Position numbers and translations under genes: made by a program
The notes under the pieces: generated by a model
What the model was told of the DNA's origin: nothing
The model's input: only the letters and a program-made list of their open reading frames with translations
Database searches by the model: none
Virus record (IMG/VR): IMGVR_UViG_3300022540_000168
Span: 1 to 37,759 of that record
Source: a virus
DNA length: 37,759 nucleotides
Reading direction: 5' to 3' (one strand)
Shown here: positions 14,172 through 22,889 of the stretch, in pieces
How positions within the stretch are numbered: position 1 is the first letter of the stretch
Layout of the letters: each line of letters begins with the position of its first letter

Positions 14172-14888
14172 ATGATTCAAACAGTAGACATAATAGGTGA
14201 TTTAGTTTCTCAAATTGATACAACAATTGATGTTACTAATGTTCAAGTCTTAGGTGATGATACTTATAAACTGACTGTTTGCAACACATCATATTTAAAT
14301 ACTAAGTTTTCGTGGGAAATTGAAGAGGACAAAACAGCGATTGTAACAGCTTTTGTATTCAATGAGTCAGTAACTATTAAAGTGGTTGGTTTCGTTCCAA
14401 CAGAGCAGATATATACGCTTCCAATGGTTAATTATTTTCATGGAACAATAAACGCTATATTCTCAAAAGATGAAAGAGCTAATATTAAGTGGCAGTCTGG
14501 TAAAAAATACCCTTTTGTCTATCTATTAGAAAGGATGATTGAAAAACTTGATAAAAGACCAAGTAGTATCATAGACCGTGAAAGCCCCTTAAAGATGTTT
14601 TTCTTAACAAATTTTGACAAAGGAAAAGCAAAAACAAACCACCAATACGAAGAAATCATTAAACCGATGTCGAACGTATTAGAAAAATTCATACTTTTGT
14701 TAGAAGAAAACGAAAAGATAGCCGATCTTGAAGACCTTGATATTACCAATTACGTTGAATTTGGAACGTATATAGATACAAGCGGAAACATAAAGAACAT
14801 TACGGGTGAAGCTGTAAGTGGACAAGGTTTAGAAGGAAGAGTAAAAATTTTAAAAGACTATAATTGTAAGAACAATGGATGTATGTAA
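14172..14888 (+). CDS. Tail-region conserved hypothetical protein
   Basis: 238 residues. N-terminal beta strands (YKLTVCNTSYLNTKFSWEI, then VTIKVVGFVP), middle YPFVYLLERMIEKL followed by ESPLKMFFLTNFDKG, and a C-terminus with NCKNNGCM. Located between the fibre and tail tube genes, where tail-completion or terminator proteins usually lie, but no motif decides. It overlaps the tail protein start by 14 bases. Confidence 0.7.
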   Translation: MIQTVDIIGDLVSQIDTTIDVTNVQVLGDDTYKLTVCNTSYLNTKFSWEIEEDKTAIVTAFVFNESVTIKVVGFVPTEQIYTLPMVNYFHGTINAIFSKDERANIKWQSGKKYPFVYLLERMIEKLDKRPSSIIDRESPLKMFFLTNFDKGKAKTNHQYEEIIKPMSNVLEKFILLLEENEKIADLEDLDITNYVEFGTYIDTSGNIKNITGEAVSGQGLEGRVKILKDYNCKNNGCM

Positions 14889-15810
14889 ATGTACCGGTAA
14901 CAGAATGGGAAACACCGGAGTTCCTGGAGGGGCTAAACCATATGGTAAAACAATAGGATTATTTTTTGTACCTACATTTGCGAATGATGGATCAAGAAAT
15001 AGAATAGATTGTTCAGTAGATTTTGACGATGCTTATATACTTGCACGTTTGAATGACCCAGACCCATCAAAAAGATGGTATCCTGTTATGAACTTGAAGA
15101 ACGTTGCACAGCCAAAAGCTGACCCTGTTACTCAATCAATTGGTGATGGTACTGAATTCTTTATTGAAGAAGGAATTAGAAGTTTTTCTACTGAAATATT
15201 CAAGGATGCTGTTACTCAATATTTAGGGAAACTTAAACAAGGTGGATGCGCTTCATTGTCTGTTTTCAAAATAGATAATTGTGGACAACCACAAGGAGAA
15301 GAAAACACACCTGGTTTCTTAGACCCAATTTTGTTAGCAGATGAAACATTCAATGCTTTCATGCAATTTGCTACAGATACAACTATCCAAAGCATCATAA
15401 TGAATTTCCAATTTGATAAATTGGTTAGGGATGAGGCTTTGAGATACATTAGTGCTGAATCTATTGTTCCGGACTTGAGAAAAGTTACAGGATTAATTGA
15501 TTTGACAGGAACAACTTCAGCAGTTACTACATTGGGGGCAACTGTAACAATAGTAACTGATTACGGAACTTGTGGGGCTGCAATACCGTTTAAGTCTGGA
15601 GTTCAAGCAGACTTCGTGGATAACGCTGATACACCTTCAACTGTTTACAATGTAACAGATGATACTTCTATTCCTGTAACAGTTGATGTTACAAATGCTA
15701 AAACAGGTGCATATGTATTAACTCATGCTGCTTTAATTGCAAAAGACATTGAAGTTAGATTACGGAAAGATGGTTTTGAAATGGTTGTTGCAAAATACAC
15801 TACACCTTAA
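14875..15810 (+). CDS. Probable major tail (tube) protein
   Basis: 311 residues. Begins with a Cys-rich segment (MDVCKCTGNRMGNTG), then KTIGLFFVPTF, DPDPSKRWYPVMNLKNV and GTEFFIEEGIRSFSTEIF, in the style of tail tube proteins of Bacteroidota siphoviruses. The C-terminal about 100 residues have immunoglobulin-like strands (TPSTVYNVTDDTSIPVTVDV), as in tail proteins with an added surface domain. Its place just before the tail chaperone and tape measure region fits. Moderately sure. Confidence 0.7.
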   Translation: MDVCKCTGNRMGNTGVPGGAKPYGKTIGLFFVPTFANDGSRNRIDCSVDFDDAYILARLNDPDPSKRWYPVMNLKNVAQPKADPVTQSIGDGTEFFIEEGIRSFSTEIFKDAVTQYLGKLKQGGCASLSVFKIDNCGQPQGEENTPGFLDPILLADETFNAFMQFATDTTIQSIIMNFQFDKLVRDEALRYISAESIVPDLRKVTGLIDLTGTTSAVTTLGATVTIVTDYGTCGAAIPFKSGVQADFVDNADTPSTVYNVTDDTSIPVTVDVTNAKTGAYVLTHAALIAKDIEVRLRKDGFEMVVAKYTTP

Positions 15811-15820
15811 TAGTTAGATT

Positions 15821-15979
15821 ATGAATAAAAAAGAAAACAAAGGAAGTGTGATAGTAGGAAATGTACACTATCATGAAGACCACATAAAAGACAAAGAAAC
15901 CTTTAAAAGTATCTTTGGAAATAAAAAAGATTGGGAAGACCGATATAAAAAAGTGGTTGCTGCAAAAAAGAAACTATAA
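15821..15979 (+). CDS. Small hypothetical protein in the tail module
   Basis: 52 residues, basic (MNKKENKGSVIVGNVHYHED...KKVVAAKKKL). It starts 10 bases after the tail tube stop and ends about 30 bases before a strong terminator at 16010. A position between tube and chaperone genes is common for short tail genes, but I recognise no family. Confidence 0.6.
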   Translation: MNKKENKGSVIVGNVHYHEDHIKDKETFKSIFGNKKDWEDRYKKVVAAKKKL

Positions 15980-16009
15980 GAGTTTATTATTTAATGTTTA
16001 GTTAATTAT

Positions 16010-16037
16010 AAAAAGCACCATTTGTAGTGCTTTTTTT
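16010..16037 (+). terminator. Rho-independent terminator in the tail module
   Basis: AAAAAGCAC (16010-16018), 8-base loop, GTGCTTTTT (16027-16035) with a T run to 16037. It lies between the small gene at 15821 and the gene at 16042, five bases before the ATG, so it would lower transcription into the tape measure operon. Because the stem ends in A/T pairs it may work on both strands. Confidence 0.75.
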
Positions 16038-16041
16038 GTTT

Positions 16042-16488
16042 ATGGAAGAACTGATTGATATATTAGAAAAATTTACAAAGCTTGATTCAGACAAATTATT
16101 GTTCAAGGTATATGAACAGTCAGGATTTCAAAGATTTGTTATTGACTTAAATACTGAAGATCAATTACGATTAGGACTTGACGCAGAAGGTAATTTATTG
16201 AGGGATTATGCTTCTGAAGAGTATTCGTTTTTCAAGGAAAGTATATCAGGAAGAAAAGCACCATTTGGAATTGTTGATTTATTTGTTTCTGGGAAACTAT
16301 ACAGAACTTGGAAGATGAACCCGTTAAAAGATGGTTTTGAATTGATTGCACAAACTGACTTATATGGTAGAGATTTCAATGATATATATGGGGGTGTGAT
16401 TGGCATATCAGATGAGAATATAGAAAATTTAATTACATTTGTAGAAGAAGATTTACTAAATATGTTAAATAAGGGATTAGGATTGTGA
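16042..16488 (+). CDS. Tail-module conserved hypothetical protein
   Basis: 148 residues from ATG 16042, just after the terminator (the GTG at 16027 lies in the terminator stem). Contains YSFFKESISGRKAPFGIVDL and SGKLYRTWKMNPLKDGF, blocks I recall from unnamed tail-assembly proteins of Bacteroidota phages. Its stop overlaps the GTG start of the next gene (GTGA at 16485-16488). Likely a tail assembly or completion protein. Confidence 0.65.
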   Translation: MEELIDILEKFTKLDSDKLLFKVYEQSGFQRFVIDLNTEDQLRLGLDAEGNLLRDYASEEYSFFKESISGRKAPFGIVDLFVSGKLYRTWKMNPLKDGFELIAQTDLYGRDFNDIYGGVIGISDENIENLITFVEEDLLNMLNKGLGL

Positions 16489-16952
16489 GATATTATGATA
16501 GTTTAGATAGTTTGCCAATACATAATTGGTGGAAAGTTGAAGAAACCGGAGACTTAGGATATATTCTATTGAACAAACCTTCAATAGAAATTTTCAAGGA
16601 AGATGAATTGGTTAAAGTACTTGAAAAACTAAACAATGAATTCATAAATAACCACAGCAAGGACAATGATGATTTCAAATTGTTAGTAAGTCTTAAAGAA
16701 GATTATGTAATTGCCAGAGTAAATGCAATAACAGAAAAGGACTTAGATCAAGAAATGAAAGCTGACTTATTAGACTTGAGAATAATAGGAATGGAAAGCG
16801 GAAATGATTCTGATTTGAGTAAAGCAGATTTGATACATATTATTGAAACTTCAAAAGGTTATGAAATAGACACAAAAACAATGAGTGTAAATAAGTTTCA
16901 TGACATATTAAATTCTATAATGAAAGAACATGGCAAAGCAAAAAATAAGTAA
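16485..16952 (+). CDS. Tail assembly chaperone-like protein
   Basis: 155 residues from a GTG start overlapping the previous stop. The opening RYYDSLDSLPIHNWWKVEET is, as I recall, conserved in small proteins directly before the tape measure gene in Bacteroidota phages, the place of tail chaperones. The C-terminal third is helical (KADLIHIIETSKG). It overlaps the tape measure start by 23 bases. No G-type slippery site for a chaperone frameshift was found. Confidence 0.65.
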   Translation: MRYYDSLDSLPIHNWWKVEETGDLGYILLNKPSIEIFKEDELVKVLEKLNNEFINNHSKDNDDFKLLVSLKEDYVIARVNAITEKDLDQEMKADLLDLRIIGMESGNDSDLSKADLIHIIETSKGYEIDTKTMSVNKFHDILNSIMKEHGKAKNK

Positions 16953-19900
16953 CGAACGTATAGTAAGTAGTGATTTATTTGTCAAGCAAGTAGAAACAGC
17001 TAAGAAGTTTTTAATTGTTCTGGAGGACATCAATAAAGAGGTAGAAGATTCTGCAAGAGTTTTTGGTGAAATGGTTAAAGGACTAAAGGCAACAGGAAAA
17101 ACAGCAGAAGATATTAACCTGGTTGAAGAAGCATTTACAAATCTTAAAAAAGTTGAGAAAGAATTAATTGAAATTGCTGAAAAGGAAAAAAAGATAAAAG
17201 AAAGTCTTTTAGATGCTGAAAAACAATTGTCGAAGCAAAGGATTAAAGAAGTAAAATTAGCAAAACAGATAAAAGACACCACAGAAGGAAGGGTTGATGA
17301 AGAAATAAAACTTCGTTTAGAGTTACAAAAATCAAAGAAAGAACGAAAAGATCAATTATTAGTCGAAGGTGAGTTTTTAGATGCATACCAAAAGGCTTCA
17401 AAACGATTAATAAAAGTACGTAAAGACCAAAAGAACCTTTCAACACAACAGAAATTAGGTGTTAAATTAACTAAGGCACAAGAAAAGTCCTTGAAAGACC
17501 TTAATGATGAGCTTCAAGACTTAGACAAGACGTTAAAGGAAGTTGATGCAGAAGCAGGGCAATTCCAAAGAAATGTTGGAAACTATCCTGAAACAACAGG
17601 AAAGGCAAAGGCAGCATTTTCTTCATTAAGTGGTTTTTTACTTGGAACATTGGTAGGAGCTTTTACTAAGTCCAGAGAAACATCAAGAGAATTCCAAATA
17701 TTATTAGAGCAAGTTGGTAGTGTTGCCAGAACGGTTGTAACAGGGTTGGTTACATTATTTAAAAACAAATTGATACCTACAAGTAATAATTTCTTTTTAA
17801 CAATAAAAAAGAATAAATTAGAGGTGCAATTATTCTTTAAAGAATTAGTACCAGAAGTATTAAGGAGTGGTAAAGACAAAAAAGCAATTGAAGATTTAAA
17901 CAAGGCGGTTAATGGACTTGCAACCGATATTATAGAAAACAGAAAGAAAATAGCAGCAACTAAAAACCCATTAAGTGAAGAGGAGCTAAAAAAGGCAACA
18001 GATGCTGTAGAGGAAAACCTAAAAGTAATAAGAGAGTTGGCACTTGCAGAAGCAAAATTAGCAGACAACAGGGAAAGACTTGGAGTCGAAATAGAAAGAG
18101 TAAGAAGTAATGAAGAAACATTTCAAGCAACAGCAGACGATACTACACTATCATTTCAGAAACAAGCAGAAGCGTTGGAGCAAGCATTGAAATTTAGAAC
18201 TGAAAGATTAGCATTAGAACAACAATTAGCAGATGAAGAACTTAGAATATCGATTGCACGAGTAAATATTAATCTAAGAGAAAAAGGATTAGCAGAAATC
18301 AGAAATGTAGAAGAGGCAAAACGGTTAGATTTATTTAAAGAGTTTGATAAAGCTGACAAAATTCAGCAACAAAATTTAACCGCATTAGCAGAAAGTATTA
18401 AGAAAGTTGAAGCAATTGAAGGTGATGTAGCAAGTGCCAAGCAACAAAGAGACAAGCAGTCAAGAGAAATTGCAAGAGATAAGTTTGAGCAAGATTTAGA
18501 TTTTGCTTTGGATATTTCAGACAGACAAAAAGCAATTAATGAAACATTGATTGCTTCTGACCAACAAACGGTAGACGAAAAATTCAAGACACTTGTTAAA
18601 ACAGAACAATTATTAGAAAGCTCTTTTGATAATCAAATAAAATTAACTGAAAAATTTATTTCAGAATCATTAGAAAGTCAAGGAAAAGGACAAGAAGAAA
18701 TTGCAGATATTTTATCTAAAATAAATATAAGAACATTATCTGAATTAGAAGACGAAGAAGATATTAGAGAAAGACTATTAGAGTCTGGAGAGGTTGACGA
18801 AATTACACAGAACAGAATACGTGAAATAATAATCGAACGTAAAGCAGCCTTACAAGATGTTGCAGATTTACAAGAGCAAGTTACCCAACAGGCAATTGAA
18901 GAAAGCAGAACAAGGGACGAAGCGGAACAAGCACTATTGCAACAACGTAAAGACATAGCGGTAACTATTTCTAAAGACAAAACAGATGCAAGAATCAAGG
19001 ATTTTGAAGAGGAAGAAAATTTTAACCAAAAGGCATTTGATGATTCTATTGATTTAATCAAGGAACAGCAAAAAAAGGAAATTGAAGCGGTTAGTCTTAA
19101 AAACGCTATTCTATTAGAGAGCGCAGCAGATAGCGCAGATGATATGAAGAGAATAGTTGAAAATGAAGAAGAAGAAATACGTCAAATAAAAAAGAAATCA
19201 TTAGAATCACAATTAGAGCTACAAAAAACAGCAGACGAAAAACGCCAAGAACAAATACAAGAAAACGCAGAAGCAGTAAATGAAATACTTCAATTATTGG
19301 AGGACAAACAAAGAGAAAGGTTTGAGCAACGAATTGATGGATTCGACAAAGAGATTGAAGCAAGCAAGAACAGGGAAAGCGCATTACGTGAAATAGTAAA
19401 GACAGGAATAGTTGATGCAGATAAAAACCTCGCGTTTGAGCAACGTAAACAGGCGGAGCTACAGAAAGAGAAGGAGAAAGAACAAAAACGTCAGGAGCGT
19501 AGGGAATTGGGCTTCACAGCGTTAAAGACTTACACGGCTAAAGTTGAGTCTGGAGATAAGAACGCATTACAGAATACAGTTAAAGATGTCACATTGTTAT
19601 TAGCTGCAATAAATAGTCTTAGCGGTTTTATAGAAGGAACAGAAAAAGTATCTGACAGCATGAACCCAACATTAAACACAGGAACAGATGATTATGTTGC
19701 AAGATTTGACGGTGATGAAAGAATAGTAAATCCAAGTCAAAACAAAAGATTAAAGGGTATTAGTAATGAAAACGTTGTTCGTATTGTTGAGAAATTCAGA
19801 AATGGTGAGTTATCAAATGGAATCGACACCAAAATATTACAAGTTCCTTACCAATCTAATGAAGATTTAAAGGGTAAGTTTGACGAGTTAATAAACAAGG

Positions 19901-20031
19901 TAGAGAACTTACCTAAAAACATGCCTCATGGAAAAATTAATTATGATGAGTTAGCACATGCAATGGTATCTACAACGTCTATACAAAATAAAATATTACG
20001 TGAGCATAAAAAAATAGGTGACATATGGTAA
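16930..20031 (+). CDS. Tape measure protein
   Basis: 1033 residues, the longest helical protein in the window. Extended coiled coil at about 30-215 and 345-860, rich in Glu, Lys and Gln, with a hydrophobic region at about 225-300 (LSGFLLGTLVGAFTKS and later segments), the typical tape measure layout. The C-terminus is globular (TDDYVARFDGDERIVNPSQN, a motif often seen at tape measure ends). The length predicts a tail of roughly 150 nm by the usual 1.5 angstrom per residue rule. It sets tail length and may enter the host envelope with DNA. Confidence 0.9.
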   Translation: MAKQKISNERIVSSDLFVKQVETAKKFLIVLEDINKEVEDSARVFGEMVKGLKATGKTAEDINLVEEAFTNLKKVEKELIEIAEKEKKIKESLLDAEKQLSKQRIKEVKLAKQIKDTTEGRVDEEIKLRLELQKSKKERKDQLLVEGEFLDAYQKASKRLIKVRKDQKNLSTQQKLGVKLTKAQEKSLKDLNDELQDLDKTLKEVDAEAGQFQRNVGNYPETTGKAKAAFSSLSGFLLGTLVGAFTKSRETSREFQILLEQVGSVARTVVTGLVTLFKNKLIPTSNNFFLTIKKNKLEVQLFFKELVPEVLRSGKDKKAIEDLNKAVNGLATDIIENRKKIAATKNPLSEEELKKATDAVEENLKVIRELALAEAKLADNRERLGVEIERVRSNEETFQATADDTTLSFQKQAEALEQALKFRTERLALEQQLADEELRISIARVNINLREKGLAEIRNVEEAKRLDLFKEFDKADKIQQQNLTALAESIKKVEAIEGDVASAKQQRDKQSREIARDKFEQDLDFALDISDRQKAINETLIASDQQTVDEKFKTLVKTEQLLESSFDNQIKLTEKFISESLESQGKGQEEIADILSKINIRTLSELEDEEDIRERLLESGEVDEITQNRIREIIIERKAALQDVADLQEQVTQQAIEESRTRDEAEQALLQQRKDIAVTISKDKTDARIKDFEEEENFNQKAFDDSIDLIKEQQKKEIEAVSLKNAILLESAADSADDMKRIVENEEEEIRQIKKKSLESQLELQKTADEKRQEQIQENAEAVNEILQLLEDKQRERFEQRIDGFDKEIEASKNRESALREIVKTGIVDADKNLAFEQRKQAELQKEKEKEQKRQERRELGFTALKTYTAKVESGDKNALQNTVKDVTLLLAAINSLSGFIEGTEKVSDSMNPTLNTGTDDYVARFDGDERIVNPSQNKRLKGISNENVVRIVEKFRNGELSNGIDTKILQVPYQSNEDLKGKFDELINKVENLPKNMPHGKINYDELAHAMVSTTSIQNKILREHKKIGDIW

Positions 20032-21749
20032 TACCAATATTCAGAATAGGAGGAATTGAAGTAAATGCCCCAGAAAATTGGCAATCAATTCAAATACTTG
20101 CAACGTTTGATAATTCAAGCGTACAGGCAAATATTAGTACGTCTGAATTTATCTTTGTAAACGCAGAAGCAAAATTGATTAGAGATTATATTGCAGGTGG
20201 CGTTGGTTTAAATACAAACGGAATTTTTGAGGGGCTATCTTTCGAGATTGAAATGCAAGATGATAATAATGATTTGCAAGTATTTAGTGGTTATCTAAAC
20301 TTCAATACATACGAAGAAATTAGTCCTGTAATGGTAAAGTGTTCTGTAAAAAAAGATAATGGACTGACAGGCTTAAAAGAAAGGAGTGCGGCAAATTCTT
20401 TTGGTTATTTAGAAAGTATTGGTGTTATAACAGATGCAGACTATGTGGATGTACCTTATTTAGTAGAAAAATTAAGCATAGAAGGAGACATGGCAATTGT
20501 TAGTTTATCTATTTTTATGATGACAATGATGCTTCAGGACTTAATAAAAGAAAATGTAAAGGACGCAAAATTAATTATAGCTCTTACTGCTCAAGCAGCG
20601 CCAGGAAGTGTAGCATCAAGTACATTTTACACAATATCAACAGCAATAGCGAATTTTACGTTTACGGCTATAGCGTTAATACAGCTATACAAATTAATTA
20701 ATAGGCTTTTAGTTTTACTTATTCCACCAATAAGAAAACATAAAGGCATGAGATTAAGAAGGATGTTAGAAATAGCCTCTGATTATTTAGGCTTTGAATT
20801 AGAGTCTAATATTAGTCACCTTGATACAGTAATATTTCTACCAAGTAAGCCGTTCGATGATAAACCAATAGCAAAAGGAATACCAAACTCAACTGATTTC
20901 GGTTATCAATTATCAGAAATATTTGAGTTATGCAACAATTTATTTAATTCAAAAATACAATTAACAGATGGTGTTTTGAATATGTATAGTTTAAACGATT
21001 CGTTTTGGATTAAAGACAGTCCATATAGAATACCATCAACATTAGATGAGAAAATAAAATATAACAATGCAGATTTTAAAGCACGTACATTTTTAGCTTT
21101 TAATACAGATGGACAAGAGGATTGGACTATAGATAATTTTGAAGGGACAAATTATGAAATAATAGTAACTCCAATTCAAGAGACAGACAGGAATAAGAAT
21201 TTAATGAGTGGATTGGGTGAGCCGTCATTTCCTTTGTGCTTAGGTTCTCCAAAGGATGGATTTAACGGATTAGAAAATTTATTTTTAGAATTATTAACAG
21301 GGTTTGATGGTTTAATTAATTTCTTTGGAGGAAATTCTAACTCGTCAAATCTAATAGGACAACGATTAGAAACATTAAAGGTTAGCCAAAAGAATCATTC
21401 AGTTGCCAAATTGTTATATATGGTTGAAAGTTCTAATGGGTTAAAAATACCATTAGACAACAGAGATTTTTGGAGCGCAAAAGTATTGTGGGATGATTAC
21501 CACAATTACAATTCATTTGTTAGTAATAATTTTGGAGGTCAAAGAAGATTGTTTGATGAAAGAAAAAGGGCTTTTGGATTTGGTGATTTATTACAAACGA
21601 TAGATGATTCATTTTGTAAAACAGCAGAAGATGAAGACGCAAAAATAGAATCCATAAAATGGCAATTCGATAAAGACTTTGCTATAATGGATTATTGGAC
21701 ACCATTTGTTTATACAGAAAATTTAAAGGAAACATTTATTGAAGGCTAA
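20025..21749 (+). CDS. Distal tail / baseplate protein
   Basis: 574 residues, overlapping the tape measure by 7 bases. The N-terminal 130 residues look like a tail-tip protein (RIGGIEVNAPENWQSIQI, then ANISTSEFIFVN). Residues about 155-240 hold unusually hydrophobic segments (AIVSLSIFMMTMMLQDLI and FTFTAIALIQLYKLINRLLV), odd for a soluble virion protein. The rest is mixed. Position after the tape measure supports a baseplate hub role. No enzymatic motif seen. Confidence 0.65.
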   Translation: MVIPIFRIGGIEVNAPENWQSIQILATFDNSSVQANISTSEFIFVNAEAKLIRDYIAGGVGLNTNGIFEGLSFEIEMQDDNNDLQVFSGYLNFNTYEEISPVMVKCSVKKDNGLTGLKERSAANSFGYLESIGVITDADYVDVPYLVEKLSIEGDMAIVSLSIFMMTMMLQDLIKENVKDAKLIIALTAQAAPGSVASSTFYTISTAIANFTFTAIALIQLYKLINRLLVLLIPPIRKHKGMRLRRMLEIASDYLGFELESNISHLDTVIFLPSKPFDDKPIAKGIPNSTDFGYQLSEIFELCNNLFNSKIQLTDGVLNMYSLNDSFWIKDSPYRIPSTLDEKIKYNNADFKARTFLAFNTDGQEDWTIDNFEGTNYEIIVTPIQETDRNKNLMSGLGEPSFPLCLGSPKDGFNGLENLFLELLTGFDGLINFFGGNSNSSNLIGQRLETLKVSQKNHSVAKLLYMVESSNGLKIPLDNRDFWSAKVLWDDYHNYNSFVSNNFGGQRRLFDERKRAFGFGDLLQTIDDSFCKTAEDEDAKIESIKWQFDKDFAIMDYWTPFVYTENLKETFIEG

Positions 21750-21973
21750 TGAATATACAAGAACAATTTGAAGAGTTGACAAAATCTTTGGGAGATCAAC
21801 AAAAGATTATAAACCAATCGATAAGCAAACTACCAACGGAACAAAAAAAAGTACTTAGTGGTATGATGAGCGAATTAAATAATGCGTTTAAGAAAAAAGA
21901 TGTAAATTTGTTAAACAATCTATTCGAAAAAGTAACAAAAATAGCTGAAAATGAAAGTAAGGTTTCTAAGTAA
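21749..21973 (+). CDS. Small helical tail protein
   Basis: 74 residues, almost wholly helical and charged (MNIQEQFEELTKSLGDQQ... LSGMMSELNNAFKKKD), a likely short coiled coil. The start overlaps the previous stop (TAATG at 21747). It overlaps the next gene by 23 bases. Probably a baseplate or assembly factor by position. Confidence 0.65.
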   Translation: MNIQEQFEELTKSLGDQQKIINQSISKLPTEQKKVLSGMMSELNNAFKKKDVNLLNNLFEKVTKIAENESKVSK

Positions 21974-22889
21974 TACAAACCCAATAGCAACAAAGGGGCT
22001 TGCTACAATGATAGAAAGCAGCGTTATTGTTAGAGCAGATAAAAAGGATGAGCCAGAACCATTTGCAACATTCAACATAAACAATTATGATTGCTGTTAT
22101 GAAGAAATTGCATTAGCTGAATTAGATCCAAACGAAGATAGAAATTGGAAAAGCGACAAAAGTTCTTTTCTTTTTGGATTGAGTTTATCAACAGATACGG
22201 TTGCAATCGAATTGTGGAGTGGTAAAACTAAGATTGCAGACTTAAATAATAATATACTTGGAACTTATTTTCCTGCAAGTTATTTTCCAGACCAATTAAA
22301 GATTGGGTTTTTAGTAGAATGGAAAAAGGTACTTGATGTTCATGGGCCAGGAAGATACTTTATAAAAGCAGATAGGGAAATAATAAACAGAAATAGTGTT
22401 TTAGAAAGTCATGTTTATAGACTAATGCCTTATAATGAATTCATTGCAGATGGAACAGTGAGGTTTCAAATTTTCTCTTCTGGTTATATTGAAGGAGGGA
22501 TTAGTTATCTTGGTTTTGAATGGGAACACATGATACGATTGAAGGGGAAGTTTTGGACTCCTGACCCAAATTTAGAAACAGACACGTATTTAACGCCTGC
22601 ACCTGCACGACAAATAACACAAATACAGGATAGTGTAATAACTGATTATGAATTTCAGAGCAAAGCAATACCTGTATCAATTTGGAAGCCTTTAATTTAT
22701 GATAGGATTTTAGGTAATAAAATTATAGTATCTGATTATAACCTGTTTAATTCAGATAGGTACAGGGATTTCGAAGTCTATCCAAAAGAAATAAAAGAAT
22801 TAAAGCCCGGAAATAGAACAGCTAACATGACACTTAAATTAGGCTTTACAGATAAGGTGCAGAACATAATTAAAAGAAATTTTGAATAA
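21951..22889 (+). CDS. Baseplate/tail-tip protein
   Basis: 312 residues, mainly beta (MKVRFLSNTNPIATKGLA, LSTDTVAIELWSGKTKIADL, SGYIEGGISYLGFEWEHMI). No catalytic motif recognised. Overlap with both neighbours (the stop shares a base with the next ATG at 22889) places it in the tail-tip operon. It may connect the hub to the large receptor-binding protein downstream. Confidence 0.6.
   Translation: MKVRFLSNTNPIATKGLATMIESSVIVRADKKDEPEPFATFNINNYDCCYEEIALAELDPNEDRNWKSDKSSFLFGLSLSTDTVAIELWSGKTKIADLNNNILGTYFPASYFPDQLKIGFLVEWKKVLDVHGPGRYFIKADREIINRNSVLESHVYRLMPYNEFIADGTVRFQIFSSGYIEGGISYLGFEWEHMIRLKGKFWTPDPNLETDTYLTPAPARQITQIQDSVITDYEFQSKAIPVSIWKPLIYDRILGNKIIVSDYNLFNSDRYRDFEVYPKEIKELKPGNRTANMTLKLGFTDKVQNIIKRNFE

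Noticed and set aside
16455-16490. Programmed -1 frameshift joining the genes at 16042 and 16485
   Set aside because: The frames are in the right relation, but the only overlap open in both is 16473-16488 and it has no X-XXY-YYZ slippery heptamer.
17583-18068. Antisense ORF of 161 codons within the tape measure gene
   Set aside because: Low-complexity shadow of the coiled-coil coding sequence; no promoter and no tight neighbours.
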